Assembly (NCBI GenBank): GCA_964652775.1
Contig: CAZZAM010000014.1
Coordinates: 1 to 64,000, forward strand
Length of the DNA stretch: 64,000 nt
Reading direction: 5' to 3'
Source of the DNA: UBA11346 sp038060575
Lineage (GTDB): Bacteria; Planctomycetota; UBA11346
The position numbers and the translations under genes are program-made. Numbering within the stretch: position 1 is the first letter of the stretch; every line of letters begins with the position of its first letter. The notes below the pieces were generated by a model that did not search any database, was not told where the DNA came from, and saw nothing but the letters and a program-made list of their open reading frames with translations. This document shows, piece by piece, positions 34,188 to 43,251 of this stretch.

Positions 34188-35372
34188 ATGAAAATTACCG
34201 CGATCCGCGCCACGCCCGTCAACATCCCGCTGGAAGCACCATTCCTGTTCTCCTGCGGCACGTATCCAGGCGACACCAAGGTTGTGATCGAGATCGAGAC
34301 TGATGCGGGCCTTGTCGGTCTCGGCGAAGCGCCATCACCGGACTGTGCCGAAGTCATTACCAAGCGGCTGGCGCCGCAACTCAAGGGCCGCGATCCCTTG
34401 GATATTCATGGCTGCGAGCGCGCCTGCCTGCCTGATGTGCAGCTCATGCCGAACACGAGCGATAGTACGTTGGTGCGTGCGTTCGGCGGGATCGAGATCG
34501 GTTTGTGGGATTTGCGCGGAAAAGCATGGAATACGCCGCTGTACATGTTGCTTGGCGGAGCGTTCAGAAAACAGATTCCATTCGCTGAGTATTTTTCTTT
34601 TCGCCAGCGAGTAGGGAATATTGGCGGAGAACGCACTCCGTCTGAAATAGCTGCTTATTGCGCACGGATGCACGATCTTCACGGCTCGACCTACTTTGAA
34701 GGCAAGTTGCAGTTGGCTGATCCGCAGCTGGAGATCGATTCGGTCAAGGCGATTCGTCATGCGATCGGATCCAAGGCGATGTTGCGTCTGGATGGCAACA
34801 TGTCGTGGTCACTGGCGACGGCGCGCCGGATCCTGGCCGAAATTGCGCCCTATAACATCCGCAACTACGAAGATCCAGTCGCGACCTTCGAGGACATGGC
34901 CAAGCTACGTCAGCACAGTGCGATCTCATTTTCGACCCATACGGTCGATCTGCAGAAAGCCATTCGCCTTGGCGTTCCGGATACGTTTGTGACCAACCTC
35001 AGCGTCCTCGGTGGTATCTCGCGGGCGGTCCGCTTCATCGCCGCGTGTGAGAAGATGCGCGTCGGTTTCTGGACCTACAGCGGTGAAACCGGCATCGGCA
35101 TCGCCGCCTATTTGCATTTGATCGCGGCTACCGAATGGATTCACGAGCCAGCGCAATGCATCTTGCATTGGCAGACCGACGACGTGATCGAAGAGGGTCC
35201 ATTCAATCCCAAAAAGAACGTCGTGGCGGTTCCGGAAGGTCCTGGCTTGGGTGTGACCTTGTCACCAGTGCGGCTCAAGCGTTGCCACGAGCGGTTTGTG
35301 AAGGACGGCGCTTACAATTATTTCCGTGATCCAGATGCGCCTGGCACGTATCGTCGCGTACCCTTCGACTGA
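34188..35372 (+). CDS. Mandelate racemase/muconate lactonizing-type sugar acid dehydratase (copy 2)
   Basis: A 394-residue enolase-superfamily protein, starting at the ATG at 34188 with AGAGG upstream. The N-terminal lid is followed by a barrel with Lys in FEGKLQLA, metal Asp in MLRLDGNMSW, Glu in NYEDPVAT and the later ISFSTHTVDL, NLSVLGGIS and FWTYSGETGIG motifs. It differs considerably from the paralogue at 25927 and seems closer to the glucarate or galactarate dehydratase side of the family. Following a beta-helix protein and esterases, it may process the uronic or aldonic acid they release. Confidence 0.86.
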   Translation: MKITAIRATPVNIPLEAPFLFSCGTYPGDTKVVIEIETDAGLVGLGEAPSPDCAEVITKRLAPQLKGRDPLDIHGCERACLPDVQLMPNTSDSTLVRAFGGIEIGLWDLRGKAWNTPLYMLLGGAFRKQIPFAEYFSFRQRVGNIGGERTPSEIAAYCARMHDLHGSTYFEGKLQLADPQLEIDSVKAIRHAIGSKAMLRLDGNMSWSLATARRILAEIAPYNIRNYEDPVATFEDMAKLRQHSAISFSTHTVDLQKAIRLGVPDTFVTNLSVLGGISRAVRFIAACEKMRVGFWTYSGETGIGIAAYLHLIAATEWIHEPAQCILHWQTDDVIEEGPFNPKKNVVAVPEGPGLGVTLSPVRLKRCHERFVKDGAYNYFRDPDAPGTYRRVPFD

Positions 35373-35382
35373 ATTCGATCGC

Positions 35383-35406
35383 AAAAAAAGCCGTTCACTT
35401 TTCGGC
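35383..35406 (-). terminator. Possible intrinsic terminator overlapping a stop codon
   Basis: On the reverse strand GCCG, a 9-base loop and CGGC are followed by seven T. The stop codon of the leftward gene at 35395 lies in the loop. The four-base stem is short, so termination is uncertain, but the T tract is clear. Confidence 0.35.
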
Positions 35407-36594
35407 GGCTGTCATCGGTGGAGGTGGTTGCAGTTTGGCCTGAATCCACCACCACGCTTTGGCGGTGCGGACGGCTCCGTTCATATTCATGCGTGATCGG
35501 CTGCCCGGTGAGGCCCAGGCGGGTTGGCTGCGTTCACCTTCAGCATCGACGGCCGGCTGACCATCATCTCCGGTCGATTGGATAGCAGCAATATCCAGCA
35601 GCGGTTTGCCGTGGGCTGATGCATAGGATCTGACGTTGGCATTGAATGCGTTGCGCAGGCCGTTGCGTGATGCAGCCAGCGGTATGGTGGTCCAGACAAC
35701 GTTGGCAGACGACCACGTCTGCTCCATGCGCTCAAGACTCTGGCGGTAATACTCGAACGCGACGTGCGGATCGCGCGCATTGGTTTGCTGGGCCAGCGCA
35801 TCCAGGTGCTCATTCCAGGACGACGAAAAACCAACACCTCCGAGCGGAACAACCGCAGATGTTTGCACCTTGGTGAAATCAATTTCTGGAATGGTGAGTG
35901 GATAGCTGGTAGTAGCTGAGGCACCGACCGCGGGTCCAGCCTGCGCGACCGGTCCACCAGGCCAAGTGGGTGGCGTTGTGTTGGGAATTGGTGGGCCAAA
36001 GCGTCGCCACTGGTGGACCTGTGCATTCTGGCCAGTGATAGTCATGATCCCGGTCGGCAAATCGTCGCGCGTGTGCACAAAGCGTCCGTCGTCGAGATCC
36101 TGGGTCGATAGCTGCATGGCCACGGTAGCGGGTGCGGTCGGGAAACGCTTGTTAACAACGCTCTGATGCAACGACTTGGCGCGGTTGTCCAAGCGGGTTG
36201 ATCCAAGCTGGAAGCTGGCGACGCCTGCTGGCATCCGTTTAGCGTCCATGCCTTCGGCGTAGGTGATGGCGAAGCGCGGTTCACGCTTGGCCAATTCACG
36301 CAGGCCGGCACTCAGCGTATCGGTTTCGGAGGGAGTGATGACCAGGCCGATCTGTTTTCGTATCGGCGCAAGTTCGCTATCGGAGAGTGCATCGGCCGAA
36401 GCAATGGCGTCAGCGCGTGCAATCAGCGTGGACGGTGCGTTCAGGGTCACGGCTTCGATAGCCGGAGCGGTGAAGTCATCGGCTCCGGATAGGACTCCAA
36501 GTCCTGTCGCACTGGCACAAACCAGAAAGACCGTCGTGGCAGCGGTCCCGCGTAGACGGCTGCGTAATGACCCGCGTTCGTTGTGGTTATCCAT
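35395..36594 (-). CDS. Exported SGNH-like protein of unknown function
   Basis: A 399-residue protein with an N-terminal cytoplasmic tail and one hydrophobic helix (about 18-38, TAATTVFLVCASATGLGVL). This marks it as a membrane-anchored or exported protein. The middle is Pro/Thr/Ala-rich. The C-terminal third has NVVWTTIPLAASRNGLRNAFN and KPLLDIAAIQS, a pattern seen in SGNH/GDSL-type hydrolases, but the catalytic Ser and the Asp-x-x-His are not obvious. It may therefore be a non-catalytic relative or a distinct family. Its stop is within a putative terminator, and the gene before it on the strand encodes a LysM protein. Confidence 0.6.
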   Translation of the reverse strand: MDNHNERGSLRSRLRGTAATTVFLVCASATGLGVLSGADDFTAPAIEAVTLNAPSTLIARADAIASADALSDSELAPIRKQIGLVITPSETDTLSAGLRELAKREPRFAITYAEGMDAKRMPAGVASFQLGSTRLDNRAKSLHQSVVNKRFPTAPATVAMQLSTQDLDDGRFVHTRDDLPTGIMTITGQNAQVHQWRRFGPPIPNTTPPTWPGGPVAQAGPAVGASATTSYPLTIPEIDFTKVQTSAVVPLGGVGFSSSWNEHLDALAQQTNARDPHVAFEYYRQSLERMEQTWSSANVVWTTIPLAASRNGLRNAFNANVRSYASAHGKPLLDIAAIQSTGDDGQPAVDAEGERSQPAWASPGSRSRMNMNGAVRTAKAWWWIQAKLQPPPPMTAAEK

Positions 36595-36660
36595 AGGGCA
36601 TCCCCTGTCGCAGAAGACAGGGCCGAACCCGCGATGATAACCAGGAGTTACAACCAGAAT

Positions 36661-39618
36661 TTATTTGGCTGTTTTCGGCTCGATTTCCAGGCGCAAACGC
36701 AGGGCGTAGGACGTAGTTTCCGCATCGCGGCGAGAAGGACGTCCTAAGTGGACCGTGTTCGCAGTCGGTATGGTCAGCACCTGACCAGGAGCCAGCGTGT
36801 TGGTGTGCAAATCGTTGCGCTCAACGAGGGCCTCGATGGTCGTATTCTTGGCACGAGCGATCGACACGAGGGTGTCGCCGCGCTGGACGGTGTAAGCTGA
36901 TTCACCATTCGCTGCTGCTGGCTTCCCTTCAGCGGCTGCTGGTTCGGCAGGGGGCAACTCCTCAAAGCCGATCCCGGCCGAGATGCGGGCGATGCTGGCC
37001 AGCGCGGCGGGAACCTCAGGACCTTCCTTAGCTGCGAAGTCGTTGCCATAGACGGTTGATTCCATGGTCAGCCAACGTTCGTTCCACACGTAGTTGCCGC
37101 CGCCTGGGCAGGTCAGTCGCGTGCCCCACAGACGTTCGTGCACAGCAACCGGATCTTCATTGGGGAACAGGCGCTTCCACTCGTTGAGGATGGCGATGTT
37201 GGCGAGTGAACGTTCGCGTAGCCAGCCACTGAGTGAGGTGTGATCCTCAATGACATTGATGACCGTTTGAATGGCCGCTGGATCAACGCTAAGCGCGGCG
37301 TGCGTTCCGGGCCACGGAGTTGGCACGGCCGGTTTGCCAGTGGTGCTGACTGCGCGAGTCGCCAAGATTCGGTCGATGGCGCGTTGGATGACGGCTTCGT
37401 TGGGCGACACGGTCAGTCCCTCGGGCAGCGCAACGTAACCGATCTGCATATCTCTGGGTCCCATCATGCCGCGCGCTTGCGCCGCGGGCGAGATCATCAC
37501 GTAAGGAATGTCCTTCCAGGTGCGTTGGTTCCATTCCGCCATGCCCGGAGCTGATTGATCAACCATGCCGCGCAGGGCAGTCAGGCACAAGGCCAGCTTG
37601 AGCGGATCGGCAACCGACACGTTGAGGCCAAGCGGCAAACGGCTGATGTTGTCCTGAACAAAACGTAGGCGTTTGAGACTGCCGGGCACTGCTGCAAGTT
37701 CAGCCCAGATAGGATCCGGATCAACGTAGAGCGACGCCGTACGGCCAATCCATCCCAGCGGCGAGGTGATACGGCCCAGCGTGCGCCCCACGTTGCGGTC
37801 GGCTTCAGCCAGCAGTTCGCCATCGCGATCGATCGCGAGTGCGATCTGAAAGAGCGCAGCGTGCGGATCACCCGCGCCCGCCTCCAAGCTCGCTGTGCCA
37901 ACCAGGCGGATCAGTTGACGGTATTCGCTGCCGGCGATCAGCGGAAGAACGCTGAGATCAACGCTGAGACTGCCGCTCGTACTGCGTCCCAGGCGCACCG
38001 CCAACGGATCGAAGTAGTCGCGCCACTGGCTCTGATAGCGTTCATGGAAGCGCTTGTAGGCGTCGGCTTCGCCCTGGGTGACCGTGGCGAACGCCAGTTC
38101 GGCGATTGGCGTCAGAAATGCCACGCTGCCGTATACTGAAGAGCGAAGGCCATTGCGGCCGACGCTGAGCGTGCCGAGGTCAGTCGGTGCGGACACCGGC
38201 TTCCAATCAGGATGAGCGCCATCGGCAACCCATTCGGCCTGCAGCGTGAGCAGCAATTGCGCTGCACGCATCCGCCGCGAATCGCCAATGCGCCAGCGCG
38301 CTGAACACCAACGCCGGATCGTAGCGTCGCTGATCACCGCGAGGGCGATCTCGTCGGTTGCGCCACGGGTGTAGCGGCGGCGGAAGAACGACATCTCGGG
38401 AGCGGTAGCTAATGCGGGACGACTGCCAGCGCGCACGGCGGCGTAGGCTTCAAGCTGCACAATAGAGTTGGCGACCACGGCAACGTCTCCATCGATCAGC
38501 AGATAGCATGATACCGAGCGATCGTCGCGCACGGCGCCACGCCAGGTCAAAGTGCCAAGCGTGCCGCTCACGGCCTTGGCCCCAGCCTGGACCAGAAGAT
38601 CGATCTTAGCGGTCAGGAAAGTTGCCAGCAGCATGGGCTGTTTGGCGCGAAATAGTAACGCGACATCGGTGCCTGCTTTGAGGAACGGATCCGATCCAGT
38701 CATGGCTACCTGATCAACGACCTGCGCGCCGAAGCGCTTGGCGAGTTCACTCATCTCCAGTCCAAGTTGCCGCTGATAGCGGCGGATCGCGCCAGCTTCA
38801 TCACTGCGTCCACTGACAGCCAACAACGGCGCACCGAGGAGTCCGTCAACCCGCGTCATGCCGTCGGCAAGGGCATCAAAAGATGGGAACAATACGGCGT
38901 GCTGATCGGATGGGATGCGCGCAGTCAATTCATCCAGTGTCACCGCGCCGGTGTTGTTGGGCATGCGCTCCCAGGGAACTTCGCGCGTGGTCAGGGTCGG
39001 TAGGGTGGCGAGGGCGACGTTGGCATCGCCATCACCGCTGATGCGCAGTGTGCGGTCAAACTGGAGATTCTCCTCAAACACGGTTGTTCCCGTGAATAGA
39101 TCGACAGTTTCACCGAGGTCATCGCGCCGCCGCCGATTCGGGTCGGTTGTGTCGCCGGGTCCGCCTGCCCCCGCACGCACGAGTGACCACCACGCCCGCG
39201 AGCCACGGTCGAGCGATTGAGATAACAGATCATTGCGCCGACGCTGCGTGTTATCGAGTTGCCGATCACACCACTGCCGCTGGGCGGTGCGAAAGGCCAC
39301 GCCGGCATCGGGCGCTGCCGCCATGGCCGCAGCTGGCACGGTGAACGCAACGCGGAGTGCTTCCTTCCCGGGCTGGTCGTAGATCGCCAGGAATCCACGG
39401 ACGTCTTTTCCTGCCGGCATACGGACGAGGAGTGAACGTTTGGCGTCAGCGCCCTGCACAAACACCTCGCCGCCAGCTATGGTCGCATCCCACGCGGCCT
39501 TTTCAGTGGGTAATGTTCCTTCACTGATCGTGAGATCGCTCAGTTTGAGTTCGCGGACGTACTCATTCGCTGTCAGTGTCGTGCAGAACAGGATGAGGAC
39601 GATGGCGAGTCTGGTCAT
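36661..39618 (-). CDS. Large exported protein with C-terminal LysM domain
   Basis: A 985-residue protein with a signal peptide (MTRLAIVLILFCTTLTA) from the ATG at 39618; the longer frame lacks support and CGGAG precedes the ATG. Most of it is a repeated alpha/beta sequence I cannot match. Parts such as KQPMLLATFLTAKIDLLVQA suggest a family of exported proteins of unknown function. A LysM domain near the C-terminus (YTVQRGDTLVSIARAKNTT, then LAPGQVLTIP) binds peptidoglycan or chitin-like glycans. It is preceded by an Ala/Pro/Glu-rich linker. The protein is probably periplasmic or cell-wall-associated. Confidence 0.8.
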   Translation of the reverse strand: MTRLAIVLILFCTTLTANEYVRELKLSDLTISEGTLPTEKAAWDATIAGGEVFVQGADAKRSLLVRMPAGKDVRGFLAIYDQPGKEALRVAFTVPAAAMAAAPDAGVAFRTAQRQWCDRQLDNTQRRRNDLLSQSLDRGSRAWWSLVRAGAGGPGDTTDPNRRRRDDLGETVDLFTGTTVFEENLQFDRTLRISGDGDANVALATLPTLTTREVPWERMPNNTGAVTLDELTARIPSDQHAVLFPSFDALADGMTRVDGLLGAPLLAVSGRSDEAGAIRRYQRQLGLEMSELAKRFGAQVVDQVAMTGSDPFLKAGTDVALLFRAKQPMLLATFLTAKIDLLVQAGAKAVSGTLGTLTWRGAVRDDRSVSCYLLIDGDVAVVANSIVQLEAYAAVRAGSRPALATAPEMSFFRRRYTRGATDEIALAVISDATIRRWCSARWRIGDSRRMRAAQLLLTLQAEWVADGAHPDWKPVSAPTDLGTLSVGRNGLRSSVYGSVAFLTPIAELAFATVTQGEADAYKRFHERYQSQWRDYFDPLAVRLGRSTSGSLSVDLSVLPLIAGSEYRQLIRLVGTASLEAGAGDPHAALFQIALAIDRDGELLAEADRNVGRTLGRITSPLGWIGRTASLYVDPDPIWAELAAVPGSLKRLRFVQDNISRLPLGLNVSVADPLKLALCLTALRGMVDQSAPGMAEWNQRTWKDIPYVMISPAAQARGMMGPRDMQIGYVALPEGLTVSPNEAVIQRAIDRILATRAVSTTGKPAVPTPWPGTHAALSVDPAAIQTVINVIEDHTSLSGWLRERSLANIAILNEWKRLFPNEDPVAVHERLWGTRLTCPGGGNYVWNERWLTMESTVYGNDFAAKEGPEVPAALASIARISAGIGFEELPPAEPAAAEGKPAAANGESAYTVQRGDTLVSIARAKNTTIEALVERNDLHTNTLAPGQVLTIPTANTVHLGRPSRRDAETTSYALRLRLEIEPKTAK

Positions 39619-39730
39619 GTGAACTCCGGGGCGGGCATGTGATCGCTGCTTCGGCGCGCCGCAAGTGGCCCACCGCATCAATTGCAACAATTCACGGTTG
39701 CTGTGCTGCGCTGCCGCACAGGCTGAACGC

Positions 39731-39946
39731 ATGGAGTTAGCAAAAGCGGAAACCATCTTGCGCGGGTTGAGTGATGATCATCCCTATCCGGCGATGGTCA
39801 TCGATCGGATCTTGATAGATGTGGAGCGCGCACACGGCCATGCGGCGGTGAATCACTTGATCACGGCGTGTGCGCTCACCCGCCGTTTCGGTATTCGCAA
39901 AGTATGGCCAGACCAAGGCCAAGGTCGCGGAAGCGGGTCGACCTGA
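39731..39946 (+). CDS. Small protein of about 71 residues, tentative
   Basis: The frame from the ATG at 39731 encodes a compact helical sequence (ELAKAETILRGL, then AAVNHLITACALTRRFGI), with coding-like composition. The neighbouring gene is divergent. I see no strong ribosome binding site and do not recognise it, so it may be a real small gene or chance. After it, 39947-40157 contain only the hairpin at 39999-40072. Confidence 0.4.
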   Translation: MELAKAETILRGLSDDHPYPAMVIDRILIDVERAHGHAAVNHLITACALTRRFGIRKVWPDQGQGRGSGST

Positions 39947-39998
39947 TCGAGGCACGCACGCTGCGTTGGCATGGGCAGCCATTACTGTACGGCAGGTA

Positions 39999-40072
39999 AT
40001 GTAGAATGCTCGAATGGCGAAAGAAAATACTCCACGCGCATGGTTTTTAGTACCCATTCGAGCATTCTACAT
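39999..40072. repeat. Perfect 19-bp hairpin related to family C (C3)
   Basis: Arms 39999-40017 and 40054-40072 are exact inverse complements of 19 bases (ATGTAGAATGCTCGAATGG and its inverse), with a 36-base loop. The GAATGCTCGAATG core matches a unit in the family C repeat at 53453-53616. Between two rightward genes, it could end or stabilise transcripts. It is the most perfect stem in the window. Confidence 0.8.
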
Positions 40073-40157
40073 GCAGTCCCTGTTTCAGACCTGACCTTGA
40101 CGGCATTGATGGGTAGATGCCACTAGCCACTTGGCAATGCTCGCATAGCCTTTGTCC

Positions 40158-40766
40158 ATGGTTGCAGGAACAAGCAAAAGCATGGCCTGGGTCGCATTCC
40201 TGGGCATCTTGATTCCCCTCGGTATCGGGCTGTGGTTTATGGCACCGGTGTTCTTGCCCATCTACATGTGGACCAAGGTCGATCTCAAGGCGATCAGCGC
40301 AGCCAAGGGGATTCCTGAAACGCAACTAACGACGGAGTTCAAGTTGAAGGTCCGTTACAATCCACGCGATGGCAAGGAGAGCGATCCCATGCCATGGCAA
40401 ATCATCGAGATGGAACCGACGTGGGCATCACTGCATCCCAACGATAGCGATAACGACGAGAATAAAACGCTGGTTCGCTGCACGTTCATCAGCGGCAATG
40501 ACGGCAAGTCACCGTCGAAGGCATTCATCAATTCCTGGAAGGATTGGTATTGGACCTGCAAAGCCATCCGCTTGCCCCCTGGTTCGCTCGGATTCAACAC
40601 GAAGCGACCGGTGGTGATCTATGACTCGACAACCATGACCAAGATGGACTTCACCAACACCGATACGACGCATCGCGACATTCTTATGGGCAGCTGGGAC
40701 AGTGACGACAAGGTGCGCGACTGGCCAGACCGCGACGACGGCTTCGTGTGGTCGGGCGCGCAGTAG
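40158..40766 (+). CDS. Membrane-anchored protein of unknown function
   Basis: About 202 residues from the ATG at 40158 (a TTG two codons earlier is possible). A single N-terminal membrane helix (about 8-33, AWVAFLGILIPLGIGLWF) is followed by a soluble, charged domain with no motif I know (KVRYNPRDGKESDP, MEPTWASLHPND). The hydrophilic part would face the periplasm if the N-terminus is cytoplasmic. It ends 23 bp from the stop of the convergent hemQ gene. Confidence 0.7.
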   Translation: MVAGTSKSMAWVAFLGILIPLGIGLWFMAPVFLPIYMWTKVDLKAISAAKGIPETQLTTEFKLKVRYNPRDGKESDPMPWQIIEMEPTWASLHPNDSDNDENKTLVRCTFISGNDGKSPSKAFINSWKDWYWTCKAIRLPPGSLGFNTKRPVVIYDSTTMTKMDFTNTDTTHRDILMGSWDSDDKVRDWPDRDDGFVWSGAQ

Positions 40767-40789
40767 AGCCCGTCCGACCAGTGCGTTGT

Positions 40790-41599
40790 TTAGGCGAGCA
40801 GTTCGGTCAAATCCGCTGGCTGATGACGTAGTCCAACAAAGAATGGCCCGAACTCTGCGTACCAGGCGCTCGCGGGATCATAACGCATCTCGGTGACCAG
40901 CTTCTTGAAGACGAGCGGATCATTGGCGTGCAGGCTGACGCCCCACTCCCAGTCATCGAGGCCGATCGCACCCGTGACGATCTGCAGGACTTGATCGCGA
41001 TACTGCGCTCCAACTCGACCGTGCGAGCGCATGAAATCGCGGCGTTCGTCGCCGGTCAATGCGTACCAATTCTTGATCTCGCCCCGGCGCTTACTCATCG
41101 GATAGAAGCAGATGTGCGAATGCGAGGGGATCTTGCGGAACAGGCGTTCCTTGAGGCCTTCGGTGTTCCGTTCAACTTCGGCTTTATAGGCCTCGTTCCA
41201 GCTGGCTGATTCTGGCGTGAGTCCACGCGCCATGAGTGACCGCCGTGCGCCAGCGGTGACTTCGTAAAGTCCGAGCTCGATCACCGACAGGAACGAGTAA
41301 CTGGGTTTGAGGTAACCGTGCAGGCGCAGGCGGCGGAATGACAGCTCGACCTCGTCCAGTGCGGCGACGCTTTCTCGGTAGTGCAGGAACAGGAAGTCGG
41401 CTTTCTGTCCAACCACCGAATACAGTGCGGTGTCGCCACGCTCAATGCTGGAATGACGCTCGAACCAGGCCTTGGCCTCATCGATGACGTCATTGCCCTC
41501 GTGACAGGCGCGCCATAGCGGCCAGTCAACGACGTAGCAGTCATGGAGGACGTACCAGCCCTCGCGGGTCTGGGGGATCTCAATCTGGGCTTCACTCAT
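40790..41599 (-). CDS. hemQ: Chlorite dismutase-family protein, likely coproheme decarboxylase
   Basis: About 269 residues from the ATG at 41599 (MSEAQIEIPQ; a longer frame is weaker). It is a Cld/HemQ-family protein, which in heme synthesis converts coproheme III to heme b with peroxide. Markers are the catalytic-tyrosine motif FYPMSKRRGEIKNWY, the proximal-histidine region RDFMRSHGRVGAQY, and the conserved GLDDWEWGVSLHANDP and EMRYDPASAWYAEFGPFFVG. HemQ belongs to the coproporphyrin-dependent route best known from Gram-positive bacteria; relatives occur elsewhere. It would act in the cytoplasm. No other heme genes are in view. Confidence 0.92.
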   Translation of the reverse strand: MSEAQIEIPQTREGWYVLHDCYVVDWPLWRACHEGNDVIDEAKAWFERHSSIERGDTALYSVVGQKADFLFLHYRESVAALDEVELSFRRLRLHGYLKPSYSFLSVIELGLYEVTAGARRSLMARGLTPESASWNEAYKAEVERNTEGLKERLFRKIPSHSHICFYPMSKRRGEIKNWYALTGDERRDFMRSHGRVGAQYRDQVLQIVTGAIGLDDWEWGVSLHANDPLVFKKLVTEMRYDPASAWYAEFGPFFVGLRHQPADLTELLA

Positions 41600-41732
41600 G
41601 CGCGGCAGCGTAGTGCTAGGCTCGGCCAGGCCAGTCATCGTCAGTTTGCCTAGCCTTTACCACAGTTGCATCGAGGGTGTTTTCCTCTACGGTTCCGCGC
41701 GTCATCCACCGCCAAGCTAGCGAGGAGCAATC

Positions 41733-42494
41733 ATGAGTAATCCCGTCCTGTCCGAAGAGCGCTGGAGCCAACTCCGCGATGTGAGCAACGTCGGCAGCAA
41801 CGTCATGACCGTCGATGGCACGGTCACCAAGACCGGTTTCTTGCTCGTGATCCTGCTTGCCACGGTTGGGCTCATGTGGAACGCGTTTTGGAACGGTGGC
41901 GCCATCGACATGAAGGCTGTGATGCCCTGGTTGATCGGTGGTTCGATCGGCGGCTTGATTCTCGCCCTTGTCGGCATGTTTGCTCCGCGCTGGGCGATGC
42001 TCACCGGCACGCTGTATGCAGTCGCTCAGGGTCTTGTTATTGGCGGCTTGACGATGTTCTTTGAGTCGATGCCGGCATATCACGGTTTGGCACTGACGGC
42101 GGCTGCATTCACCGCCGCGACGTTGATCGGCATGCTGATCCTCTATCGCACCGGCATCATCAAGGCGACGCCTGGTCTGATCAAAGGCATCATCATGGCG
42201 ACAGCCGGCCTCATGCTGGGCATCGGCATCTTGTTCCTGCTCAACCTGTTCGGCATCGGCGGCGGCATCGTGGCCACCCTCTACGGCAACGGCCCGATCG
42301 GCATTGGCTTCAGCGTCCTGTGCGTTGGCCTCGCTGCATTCAATCTGATCGTCGATTTCCATGTCATTGAAGAAGGCGCCAAACACAACGCGCCGAAGTA
42401 CATGGAATGGGTCGGCGCCTTTGGCCTGTTGGTGACCCTGGTGTGGCTCTACATCGAGATCCTGCGTCTGCTCGCCAAGCTGCGTAGCCGCTGA
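41733..42494 (+). CDS. Bax inhibitor-1/YccA-family membrane protein
   Basis: A 253-residue polytopic inner-membrane protein with about seven hydrophobic helices, starting after a soluble N-terminal segment of about 35 residues (helices from TGFLLVILLATVGLMW onward). The conserved segment FNLIVDFHVIEEGAKHNAPKYMEW before the last helix is typical of bacterial Bax-inhibitor homologues related to YccA. These are linked to ion leak and protease (FtsH) control. GAGGAG precedes the ATG. It is divergent from hemQ, and a thioredoxin-like lipoprotein follows 12 bp later, probably in the same transcript. Confidence 0.88.
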   Translation: MSNPVLSEERWSQLRDVSNVGSNVMTVDGTVTKTGFLLVILLATVGLMWNAFWNGGAIDMKAVMPWLIGGSIGGLILALVGMFAPRWAMLTGTLYAVAQGLVIGGLTMFFESMPAYHGLALTAAAFTAATLIGMLILYRTGIIKATPGLIKGIIMATAGLMLGIGILFLLNLFGIGGGIVATLYGNGPIGIGFSVLCVGLAAFNLIVDFHVIEEGAKHNAPKYMEWVGAFGLLVTLVWLYIEILRLLAKLRSR

Positions 42495-42506
42495 CCGACC
42501 GCGGTC

Positions 42507-43145
42507 ATGACGTTGCTAAGCGGAGTCGCCATACGATGGACGGCGCTCTTGGGCGTTCTGTTTCTGGCGTTGGGCTGCGGCAACAGTGAGCCCGCAAAAC
42601 CGTGGCCGCCCGTGGTTGGTCAACGCTATCCAGATCTGACCGTGCAGGCACTCGATGGATCTCAGTTCCAGCTCGCACGTTTGGCGGGTAAACCAGTGCT
42701 GATTGAACTGGTCGGGATGACCTGTGTCGGCTGCCAAGCATTTCTCGGCGGCAACAACAAGGGGATCGGTGGTTTCGGAGGTAAACAACCACAGGCAGAC
42801 CTATCTGCGGTGGACGAGTATCTCAAACAATATGCACGCGGTCTGACCAAGGGCGATGCACGTTATACGTCGGTCATTCTCATTCTTTATGGAATGGATG
42901 AGGGTGCACCGACGTTGGCTGAGGCCAAGAAATTTGCCGAGCACTTTGCGTTGACCACGGTGGCGCATCAGCTCGTTCTGATCGGTGACGCCCGTTACAT
43001 TCGCGACGATTCCCGCAGTCTTATCCCGGGATTTCACCTGCTTGATCGCGAGTTCATCTTGCGTTCTGACGCTGCTGGAATCCACGCGCCACACCACTAT
43101 TGGGATCACTCATTTCCACTGCTCGCCACGCTTGTCGGGCAGTGA
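42507..43145 (+). CDS. Thioredoxin-like lipoprotein
   Basis: A 212-residue protein with a lipoprotein signal peptide (hydrophobic core LLGVLFLA followed by the lipobox LALGC, lipidated Cys about 24). The mature part has thioredoxin-fold features like TlpA/peroxiredoxin-like proteins: VGQRYPDLTVQALDGSQFQL, then PVLIELVGMTCVGC. The CVGC resembles a CxxC redox site and would lie in the periplasm attached to a membrane. The C-terminal half lacks a plain cis-Pro motif, so a redox role is likely but not certain. It lies directly after the Bax-inhibitor gene. Confidence 0.8.
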   Translation: MTLLSGVAIRWTALLGVLFLALGCGNSEPAKPWPPVVGQRYPDLTVQALDGSQFQLARLAGKPVLIELVGMTCVGCQAFLGGNNKGIGGFGGKQPQADLSAVDEYLKQYARGLTKGDARYTSVILILYGMDEGAPTLAEAKKFAEHFALTTVAHQLVLIGDARYIRDDSRSLIPGFHLLDREFILRSDAAGIHAPHHYWDHSFPLLATLVGQ

Positions 43146-43214
43146 ACATCGGAGTCGGTCGGGAATCGACTCGGTCGGCTGGATCAATTGGGGAACAAGA
43201 GGACTTGATGAACC

Positions 43215-43251
43215 AAAAAAATGGGCGTGTAGAATGATCAGAACAAGCCCA
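43215..43251 (-). terminator. Possible intrinsic terminator of the TPR gene
   Basis: On the reverse strand TGGGC and GCCCA form a five-base stem around a 20-base loop that includes the stop codon of the gene at 43238, followed immediately by seven T. The stem is short. Confidence 0.35.

Noticed and set aside
41616..42386. A 256-residue frame opposite the Bax-inhibitor gene
   Set aside because: It is acidic and Gln/His-rich, as expected for the antisense of hydrophobic codons, and has no ribosome binding site.
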